A stretch of DNA of 64,000 bases from HGM11416 sp045596285 (GCA_045596285.1 JAZOCA010000130.1:5761-69760), one strand, 5' to 3'. Numbered from the stretch's first letter, positions 26,128-35,846 are shown. A program made the numbers and translations. Notes: generated by a model not told the origin, from the letters alone.

Positions 26128-27399
26128 ATGAAAAAATTCACAGTTGCAATAATAGGTTGCGGTTCGCGTGGGGCAGAAGCCTACGGAAGAGAAATGTTCG
26201 AACAAAAAAACAAGTTCGAAATAGTATCTCTTTTCGACGTCCGCAAAGAAAAATTAGATAAATACGGCGCCGTATTCGGCGTAAAAGATGAAAACCGTTT
26301 TTTAACCGAAGAAGAGTTTTTTGAAAAACGCCGAGCAGACGTTGTAGTTATCGCGTCGCTTGATAATGACCACGTTCGTCAATGTGAAAAGGCGCTTGCG
26401 CTTGGCTACGACGTTCTTATAGAAAAACCTATTACGGGTAGCGAATTTGAATGTGAAAAACTTCTTAAAGCATATCGTAAATACGGCGGAAAGGTAGTCG
26501 TTTGCCACGTTTTACGTTATGCGCCCGCATATATTAAGGTTAAAGAACTGTTGGACTTAGGCATTTGCGGAAATCTTGTTATGATAGATTCTATCGAACA
26601 AGTTTGTTATTGGCACCAAGCGCATAGTTTTGTTCGTGGAAACTGGCGAAACAGCGAAGAAAGTTCGCCTATGATATTGCAGAAGTGTTGCCATGATTTA
26701 GATCTATTGCAGTATTATGCTTCAAGTAAATGCGATACCATTTCATCAATAGGCGATTTACGTCACTTTAGAAGGGAAAATCAACCCGAAGGCGCTTCGG
26801 ATAGATGTACCGAATGTAAATACGTTAATTCTTGCGTATACAGCGCGGAAAGTATTTACGTAGGCAACTGGAAGAGCGTTGGCTCGCCTGAAAACTGCTG
26901 GCCGTATAACGCGATAACAACAGCATCTCCGTTAACCGAAGAAGCAATACGCGAAGCGATAAAAACAGGTCCTTACGGCAGATGTGTTTACGCTTGCGAT
27001 AACGACGTAGTAGATAATCAAATAGTGGCTATGACCTTTACGAACGGTATAACGGCAAACTTAAGAATGACGGCGTTTACCGCAGGTGGCGGTAGAATTA
27101 TGAAATTTTACTGCACGCACGGGCAGATAGAATTAAACGACGCAGAAAACAGAGTATACGTTCGTAAATTCAACCAACCAGAAGAAATTATAGACGTAAA
27201 CGCTTTACTAAGTGAAGGCGGGCACAACCACGGCGGTGGAGACGGCGGGATAATAAAGGATTTTTACAACGTTTTATGCGGTGAAGAAGAAGCGCCCACC
27301 CGCTTAGAAGGTTCTATAGAAAGCCATATAATGGCAATTAGAGCTGAAGAGTCAAGAAAGCAAGGTGGCATTTTATTAAAAATAAGAAAGAATAAATAA
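26128..27399 (+). CDS. Gfo/Idh/MocA-family oxidoreductase with cysteine cluster
   Basis: A 423-residue dehydrogenase. The Rossmann motif is AIIGCGSRGAEAYG (residues 7-20), and the catalytic signature LIEKPITGSEFECE carries the Lys near residue 98. The insert RCTECKYVNSC (CxxCx5C, about residues 229-239), with additional Cys in NCWPYN and GRCVYACD, is found in a subset of this family and may bind a metal. No signal peptide is present. It opens the second glycan operon behind a perfect promoter, upstream of a large lipoprotein hydrolase, so it probably modifies a released sugar. Substrate unknown. Confidence 0.9.
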   Translation: MKKFTVAIIGCGSRGAEAYGREMFEQKNKFEIVSLFDVRKEKLDKYGAVFGVKDENRFLTEEEFFEKRRADVVVIASLDNDHVRQCEKALALGYDVLIEKPITGSEFECEKLLKAYRKYGGKVVVCHVLRYAPAYIKVKELLDLGICGNLVMIDSIEQVCYWHQAHSFVRGNWRNSEESSPMILQKCCHDLDLLQYYASSKCDTISSIGDLRHFRRENQPEGASDRCTECKYVNSCVYSAESIYVGNWKSVGSPENCWPYNAITTASPLTEEAIREAIKTGPYGRCVYACDNDVVDNQIVAMTFTNGITANLRMTAFTAGGGRIMKFYCTHGQIELNDAENRVYVRKFNQPEEIIDVNALLSEGGHNHGGGDGGIIKDFYNVLCGEEEAPTRLEGSIESHIMAIRAEESRKQGGILLKIRKNK

Positions 27400-27518
27400 G
27401 GTTTACGCATGGAAACTTAACCGATTTTTCGGTAAAAGATATAGGCTGTTTGCAAAGGGATTAAATATATTTACGTTTTGCAAAAAAAGGCCGAAAATAA
27501 AAAATATAGGAGAAAATT

Positions 27519-30500
27519 ATGAACAAAAAAACTTTAGTGTTAGTCTCTCTTCTTCTAACTTCATGCATTTTGTTTAGCGCTTGTGTTGGAAAAAAGGACA
27601 GCAGTTCTGGCTTAAGCGGCGTTAATGACGCTCCTAAAAGTTATCAAGAAAGCATTAACGTAGGCTCAAACGAAGTTAAAGTTTACGGTAGTGGTCAAGA
27701 GCCCTCTTCAGATTATATTACCGTAGGGTTTGATGAAACTAACGATTTACTTTACAATAACGAATATCAAGGATGGGTTGTGCTTGAAGAACCACTATTA
27801 GGCGGATTGCCTTCGGTTGGTTATAAGGGCAATCTTCCCGAAGTAAAAGCGGTTTCGCTTTCTACCGGTTGGTCTTGTTTTGAAGCAACTCCCGGAAATT
27901 TCGATTGGACCGCTATGGATGAAACCATTGAATACTGGGTAGGGCAAGGTAAAACCATAAACATGCGTCTTTGTACTGACGGTTTAGAACTTAACCAAGG
28001 CGTTGTAAACGGATGCCCGGAATGGTTATTCCACGAACCCTATAACGTGCCAAAAGTTATCAACCAGGGCGATATTTTTGCAGATCTTTCTAGCGTAGTA
28101 TATCAAACGGAATTGCGTAGATTCCTAAGTGCTTTTGCCAAGCATTACACAAGCGAAGATTATCCATATCGCGATGCTATTGAAGTTGTAGAATTACGCG
28201 GTTACGGCATGGTTGGCGAATGGCACTCAGGCTGGAATACGTATAACAGTATTGAAGAAAGAACGGCTGCTCTTTGCGAAACTATAGACGCGTGGCGTGA
28301 AGCGTGGGGCGATAAGCTTTTAGTTTTATCTTGCACTTACGAATTCTTAAATAATATGTGGGGCGTTAACAGCGCGCAAACCTACGAAGACTTTATGTAC
28401 TGGATGGGTTACGATTACGCTCTTACTTTAGATAATATTACTTTCCGTCGTGACGGTATCGCGTTTGCTCTGCAACAATGGGATCAAAGAATGGCAACCG
28501 ATTATTACTATCTTAACACAGGGCTTCCTTTGTTTGGCGAAATCGGCGATGGTTATCACAAACACACTGAAGACGATTCTTATCCTTTATTTGAAGCGAT
28601 GAACGAAGCTCTTCACAAATGGAAAGTTAACTATAACACCGTTATTGGTTGGGTTGCGCAGGACTTCGATATCGTTATTAAAAACGAAGAAGAGCATATT
28701 GAGTACTTCAACAGATACCAAGGTTACAGATTAGTTCCCGATCAGGTAAACTATTCTGCAAACGTAAAAGCGGGCGATAAGTTCTACTTTAACTCTTTCT
28801 GGTCTAATAAAGGCGTAGGTAGATTATGGGTAGATCACGATTTAACCGTATATTTTGAAAACGAACTTGGTCAAACGGTATATAGCGGTGCGGATGCAAG
28901 ATTTACCCCTACTGCAATCAACGGTGGCGAAAGCCATTACTTCAACCTTTCTTATTCTCTTCCCGAAAATTTAGAAAAGGGTACTTACACCGTTAAGTTC
29001 GCTATAACGGATAAAGAAGGTAAGCCTGCAATCGAAATGCCTATTTCAGGCAATGACGGCGCTAAAAAATACTATTTAGGTCAAGTTACTGTTGGTGATA
29101 ATCCCGCAAGTGATATTGCGGGTATGGATGACTTAGGTTCTTCTACTTCATTTACCGCAGTAGGCAACGGCAAAATAACTAATAGATTAGTTAACGTAGA
29201 CGGAACTAAGGCTATCGTTGGCGAAGGAAGCGCAGTTTTTGCAAAGGGCAAAAAATTAGAAAACGGCAAAACCTATTATATTTCCTTTGATTACAAGGCA
29301 AACAAGGCTAAAAAAGATATAACTATCACAGATAGCAGTAGATATTTAGTAGGCGCTTATTCAGATAAAGCGGGCTGGGGAGATAGTTACAGTTGGTTAG
29401 ACGTTTCAAATAATATAAGTCACAGAACGGCAACTATAAAAGTTCCTAACGACGGCAACGAATATTACGTAGCATTTGGCGGTGAGAACGACGTTGCTCA
29501 AATTGCAATCGATAACGTTTGCGTAGCGTCTGCAAACAATCTAAATCCGGAATTTAGAATTAACCCCAACTATACCGAAAATAAGGGTAACGGCGTTTAC
29601 GAAATTAAAAGCACTATTAACCAAAACTGGGCTCAAGGGTTACAGCTTAAACAAAAACTTGATTCATATTCAACCTATATGATCACTTTTGACGCTCAAA
29701 CTGTAACGGAAATTTCTGGTGGCGGTTTCTTCTACGTAGCGCTTGTAGATCCTTCTATGAACTACGACGTTAAGAAAGAATCTATCAAAGCTTTCACAGA
29801 AGATAGAATAGGATCTTTCTGGACTCCCGCAGATTACGGATATATGCAGTATTCTTATCTTTTCACAACTGAAGAATACACTGATGACTGGCATTTGGTA
29901 TTCGGCGTAAGAAATAGGGGCGCGGTTTCTATTAAAAACGTTAAACTCACAAAGATAAGCACTGATTACACTTATGATGCAGATGATATTAAAAACGCTC
30001 ATAACGTAGTTCCAAACAAGAACATCAACGTTGATGAAAACGGTTTAGTAGAAAACTTTGAAGCAGGCGTATTCAACGGTGGAGCAATGTTCCCCGGTAT
30101 GTCGATGGGTGTTATCAAACGCGGTACTCACGTTATTAGCGGTAACTATTCTTGTTACGTAGAAAACTACAATACTTTACATCAGTTCTATGAATTTAAC
30201 GTATTCTGCCAGACTAACCTTGCAGACGTAAGATTCTCGCCCAACACGACGTATAGGGTACGCTTTAAATTTATGGTAATTGCAGACGTTAAACCCGAAG
30301 AAGGCGGGCAGTTCTATTGCTTAGCTCGTGAAGACGGCTCTTTTGCCCACGATAAAGGCATATTCGAATGGAAGAGCGGTTATGAAGTTGGCGAAGTATA
30401 TTCGGTAGAATATGAATTTACAACTGGGCCTGCAAGCAACTATTACTTCATGTGGGGTGTTCACTGGTATGGTGCTATCGCTATAGACGACATTACTTTT

Positions 30501-30593
30501 GATAAAGTAGACGTTCCTACCGGTCAAACCACTCCTATAGTAACAAAAGGTCACGCTTACGAAATTACTCAAGACGTTTTATATAAACGTTAA
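27519..30593 (+). CDS. Large lipoprotein: GH42-like/DUF4832-like core plus carbohydrate-binding modules
   Basis: A 1024-residue lipoprotein (lipobox FSAC, Cys about residue 22). Residues about 75-400 resemble a TIM-barrel glycosidase: ELRGYGMVGEWHSGW carries a candidate acid/base Glu, and LPLFGEIGDGYHKH a second Glu. Residues about 400-535 (GYRLVPDQVNYSANVKAGDKF and on) look like DUF4832, which often follows such barrels. Two or three beta-sandwich modules follow (about 550-690, 695-830, 850-1000) and resemble CBMs. It is probably a surface enzyme that opens a polysaccharide for the CUT1 transporter downstream. SD TAGGAG precedes the ATG. Confidence 0.72.
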   Translation: MNKKTLVLVSLLLTSCILFSACVGKKDSSSGLSGVNDAPKSYQESINVGSNEVKVYGSGQEPSSDYITVGFDETNDLLYNNEYQGWVVLEEPLLGGLPSVGYKGNLPEVKAVSLSTGWSCFEATPGNFDWTAMDETIEYWVGQGKTINMRLCTDGLELNQGVVNGCPEWLFHEPYNVPKVINQGDIFADLSSVVYQTELRRFLSAFAKHYTSEDYPYRDAIEVVELRGYGMVGEWHSGWNTYNSIEERTAALCETIDAWREAWGDKLLVLSCTYEFLNNMWGVNSAQTYEDFMYWMGYDYALTLDNITFRRDGIAFALQQWDQRMATDYYYLNTGLPLFGEIGDGYHKHTEDDSYPLFEAMNEALHKWKVNYNTVIGWVAQDFDIVIKNEEEHIEYFNRYQGYRLVPDQVNYSANVKAGDKFYFNSFWSNKGVGRLWVDHDLTVYFENELGQTVYSGADARFTPTAINGGESHYFNLSYSLPENLEKGTYTVKFAITDKEGKPAIEMPISGNDGAKKYYLGQVTVGDNPASDIAGMDDLGSSTSFTAVGNGKITNRLVNVDGTKAIVGEGSAVFAKGKKLENGKTYYISFDYKANKAKKDITITDSSRYLVGAYSDKAGWGDSYSWLDVSNNISHRTATIKVPNDGNEYYVAFGGENDVAQIAIDNVCVASANNLNPEFRINPNYTENKGNGVYEIKSTINQNWAQGLQLKQKLDSYSTYMITFDAQTVTEISGGGFFYVALVDPSMNYDVKKESIKAFTEDRIGSFWTPADYGYMQYSYLFTTEEYTDDWHLVFGVRNRGAVSIKNVKLTKISTDYTYDADDIKNAHNVVPNKNINVDENGLVENFEAGVFNGGAMFPGMSMGVIKRGTHVISGNYSCYVENYNTLHQFYEFNVFCQTNLADVRFSPNTTYRVRFKFMVIADVKPEEGGQFYCLAREDGSFAHDKGIFEWKSGYEVGEVYSVEYEFTTGPASNYYFMWGVHWYGAIAIDDITFDKVDVPTGQTTPIVTKGHAYEITQDVLYKR

Positions 30594-30604
30594 TTAAAAA
30601 TCAA

Positions 30605-30629
30605 CACGCCACGGCTAACCCGTGGCGTG
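30605..30629 (+). other. Strong intercistronic hairpin without T-run
   Basis: CACGCCACG-GCTAACC-CGTGGCGTG, 11 nt after the stop of the large hydrolase. Lacking Ts, it is more likely a 3'-end stabiliser or a weak attenuator than a terminator. Confidence 0.6.
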
Positions 30630-30747
30630 GTAAAAAAGGCTTTGCACGGAAGATGAAAAAAGTTCTTTTAGTTACTTTTTTATTAGTTTAAAGAAAATTT
30701 AGTCCTTTGTGCATTGCTATAAAAAAATAATATTTAGGAGAACAAAG

Positions 30748-32151
30748 ATGAGTTTATTAAAGAAAAGTTTAACTTTGCTTTTAGCGTTAATCACCGCATT
30801 TTTAGCCTTTGGTTGTACCGGTGGAGGGAATAATACTTCTAATAACAACAGCGAAGACGATACCTTTGGCGGAGATTCAACAGGTAAAACGATAGTTCGT
30901 TTCTATTCGTTTAACGATACCAAAACCAACGCTGAATTAAAGCAGGCGTTAGAAGAAGATTTTTACGTAAAATATCCCGATATTCGCGTATCAACCGAAA
31001 TTTCAACAGGTTCTTTCTACACAAACCTTCTTAACGACTTTGCTGGAAATACCGAAGCGGACGTATTCGGTATGGAACCCGGTGAAATTTATCCCTTCCT
31101 TGCGGCTAATTATCTTGAACCTTTAGATTCTTATTTTGAACAATCTGAAGAAGTAAAACTTTCAGACGTATGGGAAATTAACAAAGAAGCTTACGCTTAC
31201 GATTCTTCAAGCAAGGCGTTTGGCGCTGGTAAAACCTATGCTGTTATGAAAGACTGGACGACCGACTCTATGCTACTATACAACAGAGCGTTATTTACTC
31301 AAGAACAACTTGCATTAATCGAAAAAGACGCTGATGGCGACGGTATTGCAGATCCTTTAACTTTTGAACAGTTTGAACTTCTTTGTTCACAACTTATTAA
31401 ACGTTCAGGTTCTAATATCACTCAGTATTCATTCCTTCCTGGCCTTGCAGAAGCAAAGGTTTTAGCACAGTTCATAACAAATGCAGGTCTTTCTTGGTTT
31501 GATCCTAACAACGGCTATAAATCTACCTTCAACAATGCGGCAACCAAAGAAGTAGTTAAGTATTATTACGATATTTTAGGTATGAACGAAGTTAATAACG
31601 TAGGGTCTACCTTCTATCCCTTATTCTCACAGGGTAAAGTTGCAATGGTAATGGGCGGTTTATACTGCGTAGAAGCATACGGCTTAGATAGGTTAGATTT
31701 AGGCGTTGCTTATCCCCCCGTTAAAGAAGCGGGTATGGAAAGTAAACCTTACACCACCGGTTGCGTAGGTTTTGCAATTTCTTCAAGATCAAAAGTTAAA
31801 GATGCAGCGTTTAAATTTATTGAATGGTATTTACAATATTACGGTGAAAAAGATTCTAAAAAGTGCAATAACTTCCCCGCGCTTAAATCTTACGCAGAAG
31901 ATATGTTAAATCCCGAAGTAAACACCAACCCCACCAGACTTAAAGCAACTCAAATATTCCACGCTTCTCTTTCTAAAGCAGTTGTTATAGATCGCAACCC
32001 ATACTGTTCACAAGCATCGTTAGAAAATATTGAATTTACTTATACGGGCGAATATCTTGAAGGATCTATGTCTTTTGATGAATTCTGCGATACTCTCGAT
32101 TACGAAATAAATAAGCGCGTACGTCAAGCACAACAGGCGGAAGGACGTTAA
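30748..32151 (+). CDS. Sugar ABC transporter solute-binding lipoprotein
   Basis: A 467-residue lipoprotein started at the ATG with SD TAGGAG; an upstream ATG at 30709 would add 13 residues and spoil the signal peptide. The lipobox is AFGC (Cys about residue 24) followed by an Asn/Gly/Ser linker. The mature part fits the CUT1 (MalE/UgpB-type) fold: TIVRFYSFNDTKTNAELKQ near the start and GKVAMVMGGLYCVEAYG in the second lobe. It supplies the two permeases that follow after a 132-nt gap with a long stem-loop. Cargo unknown; the locus suggests a plant-type oligosaccharide. Confidence 0.93.
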   Translation: MSLLKKSLTLLLALITAFLAFGCTGGGNNTSNNNSEDDTFGGDSTGKTIVRFYSFNDTKTNAELKQALEEDFYVKYPDIRVSTEISTGSFYTNLLNDFAGNTEADVFGMEPGEIYPFLAANYLEPLDSYFEQSEEVKLSDVWEINKEAYAYDSSSKAFGAGKTYAVMKDWTTDSMLLYNRALFTQEQLALIEKDADGDGIADPLTFEQFELLCSQLIKRSGSNITQYSFLPGLAEAKVLAQFITNAGLSWFDPNNGYKSTFNNAATKEVVKYYYDILGMNEVNNVGSTFYPLFSQGKVAMVMGGLYCVEAYGLDRLDLGVAYPPVKEAGMESKPYTTGCVGFAISSRSKVKDAAFKFIEWYLQYYGEKDSKKCNNFPALKSYAEDMLNPEVNTNPTRLKATQIFHASLSKAVVIDRNPYCSQASLENIEFTYTGEYLEGSMSFDEFCDTLDYEINKRVRQAQQAEGR

Positions 32152-32165
32152 CTTCTTTCTGTCGC

Positions 32166-32234
32166 CGTAGGCTTAGCTAAAAGATAATTTAGTTCGGTTT
32201 TTGCAAGCGATTAAAATTTAACGCTAAGCCTGCG
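32166..32234 (+). other. Long-range intercistronic stem between binding protein and permease genes
   Basis: AGGCTTAGC (32169-32177) pairs with GCTAAGCCT (32223-32231), extendable to 12 pairs with one wobble, enclosing about 45 nt. There is no T-run. Such stems often let the binding protein be made in excess over the permeases. Confidence 0.55.
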
Positions 32235-32283
32235 CTATTTATTAGTAGGCCACTTGTTTTATTAACATAATCGGAGATATGAT

Positions 32284-33156
32284 ATGAAGCGTAGAAAAAT
32301 AACGATTTTACAATTTTTTATGTATATAAGTCCGTGGCTTTTGGGTTTTTCGGTTTTTGGAATTTTTCCACTCGTTTATTCTTTTTACATGAGTTTTCAT
32401 TCCTATCAGATGGTAGGTAAGCCCGTTTACGTAGGTTTTCAAAATTTTATAGAACTTTTCACTATGGAAAGATTTTTCTATAAAACTTTTGGCAACACGT
32501 TCACTTTTATGGGCGCTACAACGGTGCTTGGGCTTTCTATAGGTTTGATATTTGCATTGATGATAAATTCCGTTCCCAAAATGCGAAGATTTTTTCAAAC
32601 GGTTTATTATTTGCCCGCAATTCTTCCCTTTATAGCAGGCACTATGCTTTGGGAATCAATGTATGCAAAATACGGTATTTTAAACAGCGTTTTAGCAACG
32701 ATTGGAAAAGAATCGGTTAAATTTTTAAGCACGGATAACGCCATGAAAAGTTTAATAGTAATGGCGGTGTGGGGCGGTATAGGTGGTAAAATTACAATGT
32801 TCTTACCAGCTATTGCAAGTGTGCCAAACGAACTTATGGAATCTATGGATTTAGACGGGGCTAACGGCTTCGATAAGTTCTTCCACGTTACGTTACCTAT
32901 GATAAGCCCTACGATTTTCTATTTATTGATAATGGATATTATCGGCGGTCTTCAGGCATACGGACCTATGATGATGCTCGGTGGCGGTACTGCTACTATG
33001 ACTGCAACGTTACAAATTTACAACTACGCAATGGTAGACCATATGATGGGGTATGCAAGTGCGTATGCGTGGATAGTGTTCGTTATAGTTTTAGCCGTAA
33101 CTTACGTATTCTTTAAGTTCGGCGGAGCTAAAGTTTATTATGCGGATGGTGATTAA
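32284..33156 (+). CDS. CUT1 sugar ABC transporter permease (MsmF/UgpA-like)
   Basis: A 290-residue protein with six helices. The EAA-loop equivalent, LMESMDLDGANGFDKFFHVTLP (residues about 183-204, split as LMESMDLDGANG and FDKFFHVTLP), contacts an ATPase encoded elsewhere. SD CGGAGA lies 6-7 nt before the ATG. It forms a heterodimer with the next gene. No ATPase gene is present in this locus. Confidence 0.93.
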   Translation: MKRRKITILQFFMYISPWLLGFSVFGIFPLVYSFYMSFHSYQMVGKPVYVGFQNFIELFTMERFFYKTFGNTFTFMGATTVLGLSIGLIFALMINSVPKMRRFFQTVYYLPAILPFIAGTMLWESMYAKYGILNSVLATIGKESVKFLSTDNAMKSLIVMAVWGGIGGKITMFLPAIASVPNELMESMDLDGANGFDKFFHVTLPMISPTIFYLLIMDIIGGLQAYGPMMMLGGGTATMTATLQIYNYAMVDHMMGYASAYAWIVFVIVLAVTYVFFKFGGAKVYYADGD

Positions 33157-33157
33157 G

Positions 33158-34054
33158 ATGACGGAATATAATACTTTAAACATGAAAAAACCGAAATCTT
33201 TCGTCACTAAAAAGAAACACGAAAGAAGAAAAAACGTGCTCTTTTACGCAATACTTGTTATGGTTGGCGTTGCAATGGTATTGCCCACTTTCGTAATGAT
33301 AACTTCGTCGCTAAAAACATACGACGAATATTACAGTTTAACTTTTAAATTTTTACCTACGATTTGGGCTTTTGATAACTATTCACGCGTATTTCAGGCA
33401 AACGCCGATTTCTTCTTGTGGATAGGAAACACTTTATTCCATATGGTAACAAGCACTCTTATTTGTACTTTAAGCACGATTTTCGTCGCTTACGGATTTG
33501 CAAAGTTTAGATGCAAAGCGGCGGATATTTTATTTATCGTATTGCTTGCAACCATGATGATTCCTTGGGCGGTTACCATGATACCTTCCTATATTATTTG
33601 GGCAAGACTTAAAATGACGGATAGTTATCTTCCGTTAATTTTGCCAAGTATAGGCGGTAGCGCGTATTACGTGTTTATGTTTAAACAAAATATGCGCGGT
33701 ATTCCCAACGAAATTATTGAAGCAGCCGAAATAGACGGCGCTAACTCTTTTAGAAGGTTATGGACGATTATAGTTCCCAACATAATTCCCGCGATAGTTA
33801 CTATGGTTTTATTTACTGCCATGGGTATTTGGGGGGATTACTTAGGCCCGTTAATTTATTTAAGAACGCCCGAAAAGTTTAATATCTCTTTAGGGCTTAA
33901 TATGTTAAGGGCTCAAACGGAACAGGGTAAGCAAGATACACCCATGCTTATGGCTGCTAGCGTTTTAATGGCTATTCCTTCAATCGTTATGTATTTTACC
34001 GGTACGAAGATTTTCCAAAAGGGTATTTCCCTTCAAGGGGGATTAAAAGGATAA
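33158..34054 (+). CDS. CUT1 sugar ABC transporter permease (MsmG/UgpE-like)
   Basis: A 298-residue protein with six helices; the EAA loop is IIEAAEIDGANSFRRLWTIIVP-like (residues about 185-206). I start it at ATG 33158, one base after the upstream stop, with SD GGTGAT just before; an in-frame ATG at 33140 overlaps the upstream gene. It is the partner of the preceding permease. Its stop codon overlaps the next start by one base (TAATG), so the nucleoside hydrolase is translationally coupled. Confidence 0.92.
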   Translation: MTEYNTLNMKKPKSFVTKKKHERRKNVLFYAILVMVGVAMVLPTFVMITSSLKTYDEYYSLTFKFLPTIWAFDNYSRVFQANADFFLWIGNTLFHMVTSTLICTLSTIFVAYGFAKFRCKAADILFIVLLATMMIPWAVTMIPSYIIWARLKMTDSYLPLILPSIGGSAYYVFMFKQNMRGIPNEIIEAAEIDGANSFRRLWTIIVPNIIPAIVTMVLFTAMGIWGDYLGPLIYLRTPEKFNISLGLNMLRAQTEQGKQDTPMLMAASVLMAIPSIVMYFTGTKIFQKGISLQGGLKG

Positions 34055-34986
34055 TGAAAAAAATAATTTTTGATACCGATATCGGCGGGGACTGTGACGA
34101 TACCGGCGCGCTTGCCATACTTCAACAAGCGCAAAAGGCAAATCTGGCTAAACTTTTAGCGGTTACCGTTAGCACTTCAAGCCCTTATGCTTGCGGTTGT
34201 GCAGACGCGATAAATCGCTATTATAACAACGTTGTGCCCATCGGGCAAACAGATGGTGTTCCACCGGGGGAAGACGTAAATTTCTTTCCGCAATCTTACG
34301 GGGCGCATATTGCTAACAAGTTTGAAAATTCTTATACCCCAAAGGGCGCTAAAAAACCCGAAAATGCAGTAAAACTCCTTCGTAAAATTCTTGCAAACAA
34401 TCAAGGGGATAAAATAACCTTGGTCGTTGTGGGATGCAATATAAATATCGCAGGGCTTCTTGAAAGCGGGGCAGACGAAATATCACCGCTTACAGGCATA
34501 GAACTAGTGAAAGAACAGGTTGAAGAAGTTTCGCTAATGGGGTGTTATTTCCCAACCGAACAAGTTCCCGAAATTTGGTTTGGAGATTTCAAGATGGAAG
34601 CGGAATGTAATATCAAAGTTGATATAAAGTCCGCTCAAACGGTGTTTAATCTTTGCCCAGTTCCCATCGTGGTAAGCCACTACCTTATAGGTTGGTATAT
34701 TCACACGGGCGGAATACTTATTAAAACGCAAGAAAAAAATCCCGTTGCCGAATCGTACAAAGTACATTCTAACGGCAACAGGGATAGTTGGGATCCTATT
34801 TCTGCGTATTACGCAGTTTATGGTTTAGGCGATATTTTAACCGCTGAAAAACGCGGAAAGGTAAGAATAGACGATAATGGTATTTCTACTTTTGAAGAAG
34901 ATCCTAACGGTTTACACGTTATACTTGAATGTGAAGATTATAAAAAGGCGGAAGGTGTGTTAGATAGCGCCATGCAGGGAATTTAA
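34054..34986 (+). CDS. Nucleoside hydrolase (IUNH) family protein
   Basis: A 310-residue protein with the Ca-binding motif of inosine/uridine-preferring nucleoside hydrolases, DTDIGGDCDD (Asp7, Asp9, Asp13, Asp15, Asp16). The C-terminal region contains SWDPISAYYAVYG with a conserved Asp. Members cleave N-ribosidic bonds of nucleosides. No signal peptide. Its one-base overlap with the permease gene ties it to the sugar transporter, which is unusual for a nucleoside salvage enzyme and hints at an N- or O-glycoside substrate. It overlaps the convergent AraC gene by 4 bp. Confidence 0.87.
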   Translation: MKKIIFDTDIGGDCDDTGALAILQQAQKANLAKLLAVTVSTSSPYACGCADAINRYYNNVVPIGQTDGVPPGEDVNFFPQSYGAHIANKFENSYTPKGAKKPENAVKLLRKILANNQGDKITLVVVGCNINIAGLLESGADEISPLTGIELVKEQVEEVSLMGCYFPTEQVPEIWFGDFKMEAECNIKVDIKSAQTVFNLCPVPIVVSHYLIGWYIHTGGILIKTQEKNPVAESYKVHSNGNRDSWDPISAYYAVYGLGDILTAEKRGKVRIDDNGISTFEEDPNGLHVILECEDYKKAEGVLDSAMQGI

Positions 34987-35846
34987 TTTTTATCTGCATA
35001 GTTTTTGCTAAATTCCGTTGGCGAAGCACCCGTAATCTTTTTAAAAGCTTTGCAAAATTGCGCGGTGGAAGCAAATCCAACCATTTCGGCAATTTCGTAA
35101 ACGCGTAAGTTTTTATTTGTAAGAAGTAATTCGCTGGCTCTTTTTATTCGCATATCTTGTAGGTATGCGTAGGGACTAATTTTCATAGTCTGTTCAAAAA
35201 GGGTGGAAAAATACGTTCTGGAAATACAGAGTTCTTTGCACAAAGAAGATATGGTAATAGGTCTGTGCAGATTAGTTTTCATATACATAAGCGCAGTATC
35301 TATTATAGATGAAGAAACGGTACGTGGCGAAACTCTTTCGCTGTTCAACTTTTTTGCGCAGTTAGAAAGTACGCTAAACGCCATAGAATTTACCGCAAGG
35401 GTAAAAGCGTGTTCGTTTTCGGGTTGCCCGTTCTTTATTATTTTAAGGTAATCCACAAGCGGGGCTATATCTTCTTGCAAAAAAGAAAAAACGGCAACTT
35501 TATTAGTAAGCCCGCACTGAGAAAATATTTTTTCTACGTCCGTACCCGAAAAGGCAAGCCAACAGTACGTCCAGTTAGTATTTTCTTCAGCGCCGTATTT
35601 AACAAGGTTTTGCGGGGTTATAAGAAATGCTTGCCCTGCGGATAGATGGTAAGTTTTACCGTCGCGAATAAAAGTTCCTTTACCGTTTAATACGAAATGA
35701 ATTATGTGATTATATCTGTAACAAAGCACCGAATTAAAAGTGTTTCTGTTGTTCGTTTCTTCACCGAATTCACAAACGTTAAAGCCGGAAAAGGCAGGTT
35801 GATATTCTATAAAGGTTAACGTGTTTTCTTTATTGATAATATGCAT
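34983..35846 (-). CDS. AraC-family transcriptional regulator
   Basis: A 287-residue protein with an N-terminal cupin-type sensor (residues about 20-110, including RYNHIIHFVLNGKGTFI) and a C-terminal double helix-turn-helix (TISSLCKELCISRTYFSTLF; RVYEIAEMVGFASTAQFCKAFKK; ITGASPTEF). I start it at the Met of MHIINKEN: a promoter with predicted start near 35881 and a GGAG lie just upstream, whereas the longest frame (from 35927) would begin upstream of that promoter. It probably senses a sugar and activates the flanking glycan genes. Confidence 0.9.
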   Translation of the reverse strand: MHIINKENTLTFIEYQPAFSGFNVCEFGEETNNRNTFNSVLCYRYNHIIHFVLNGKGTFIRDGKTYHLSAGQAFLITPQNLVKYGAEENTNWTYCWLAFSGTDVEKIFSQCGLTNKVAVFSFLQEDIAPLVDYLKIIKNGQPENEHAFTLAVNSMAFSVLSNCAKKLNSERVSPRTVSSSIIDTALMYMKTNLHRPITISSLCKELCISRTYFSTLFEQTMKISPYAYLQDMRIKRASELLLTNKNLRVYEIAEMVGFASTAQFCKAFKKITGASPTEFSKNYADKN

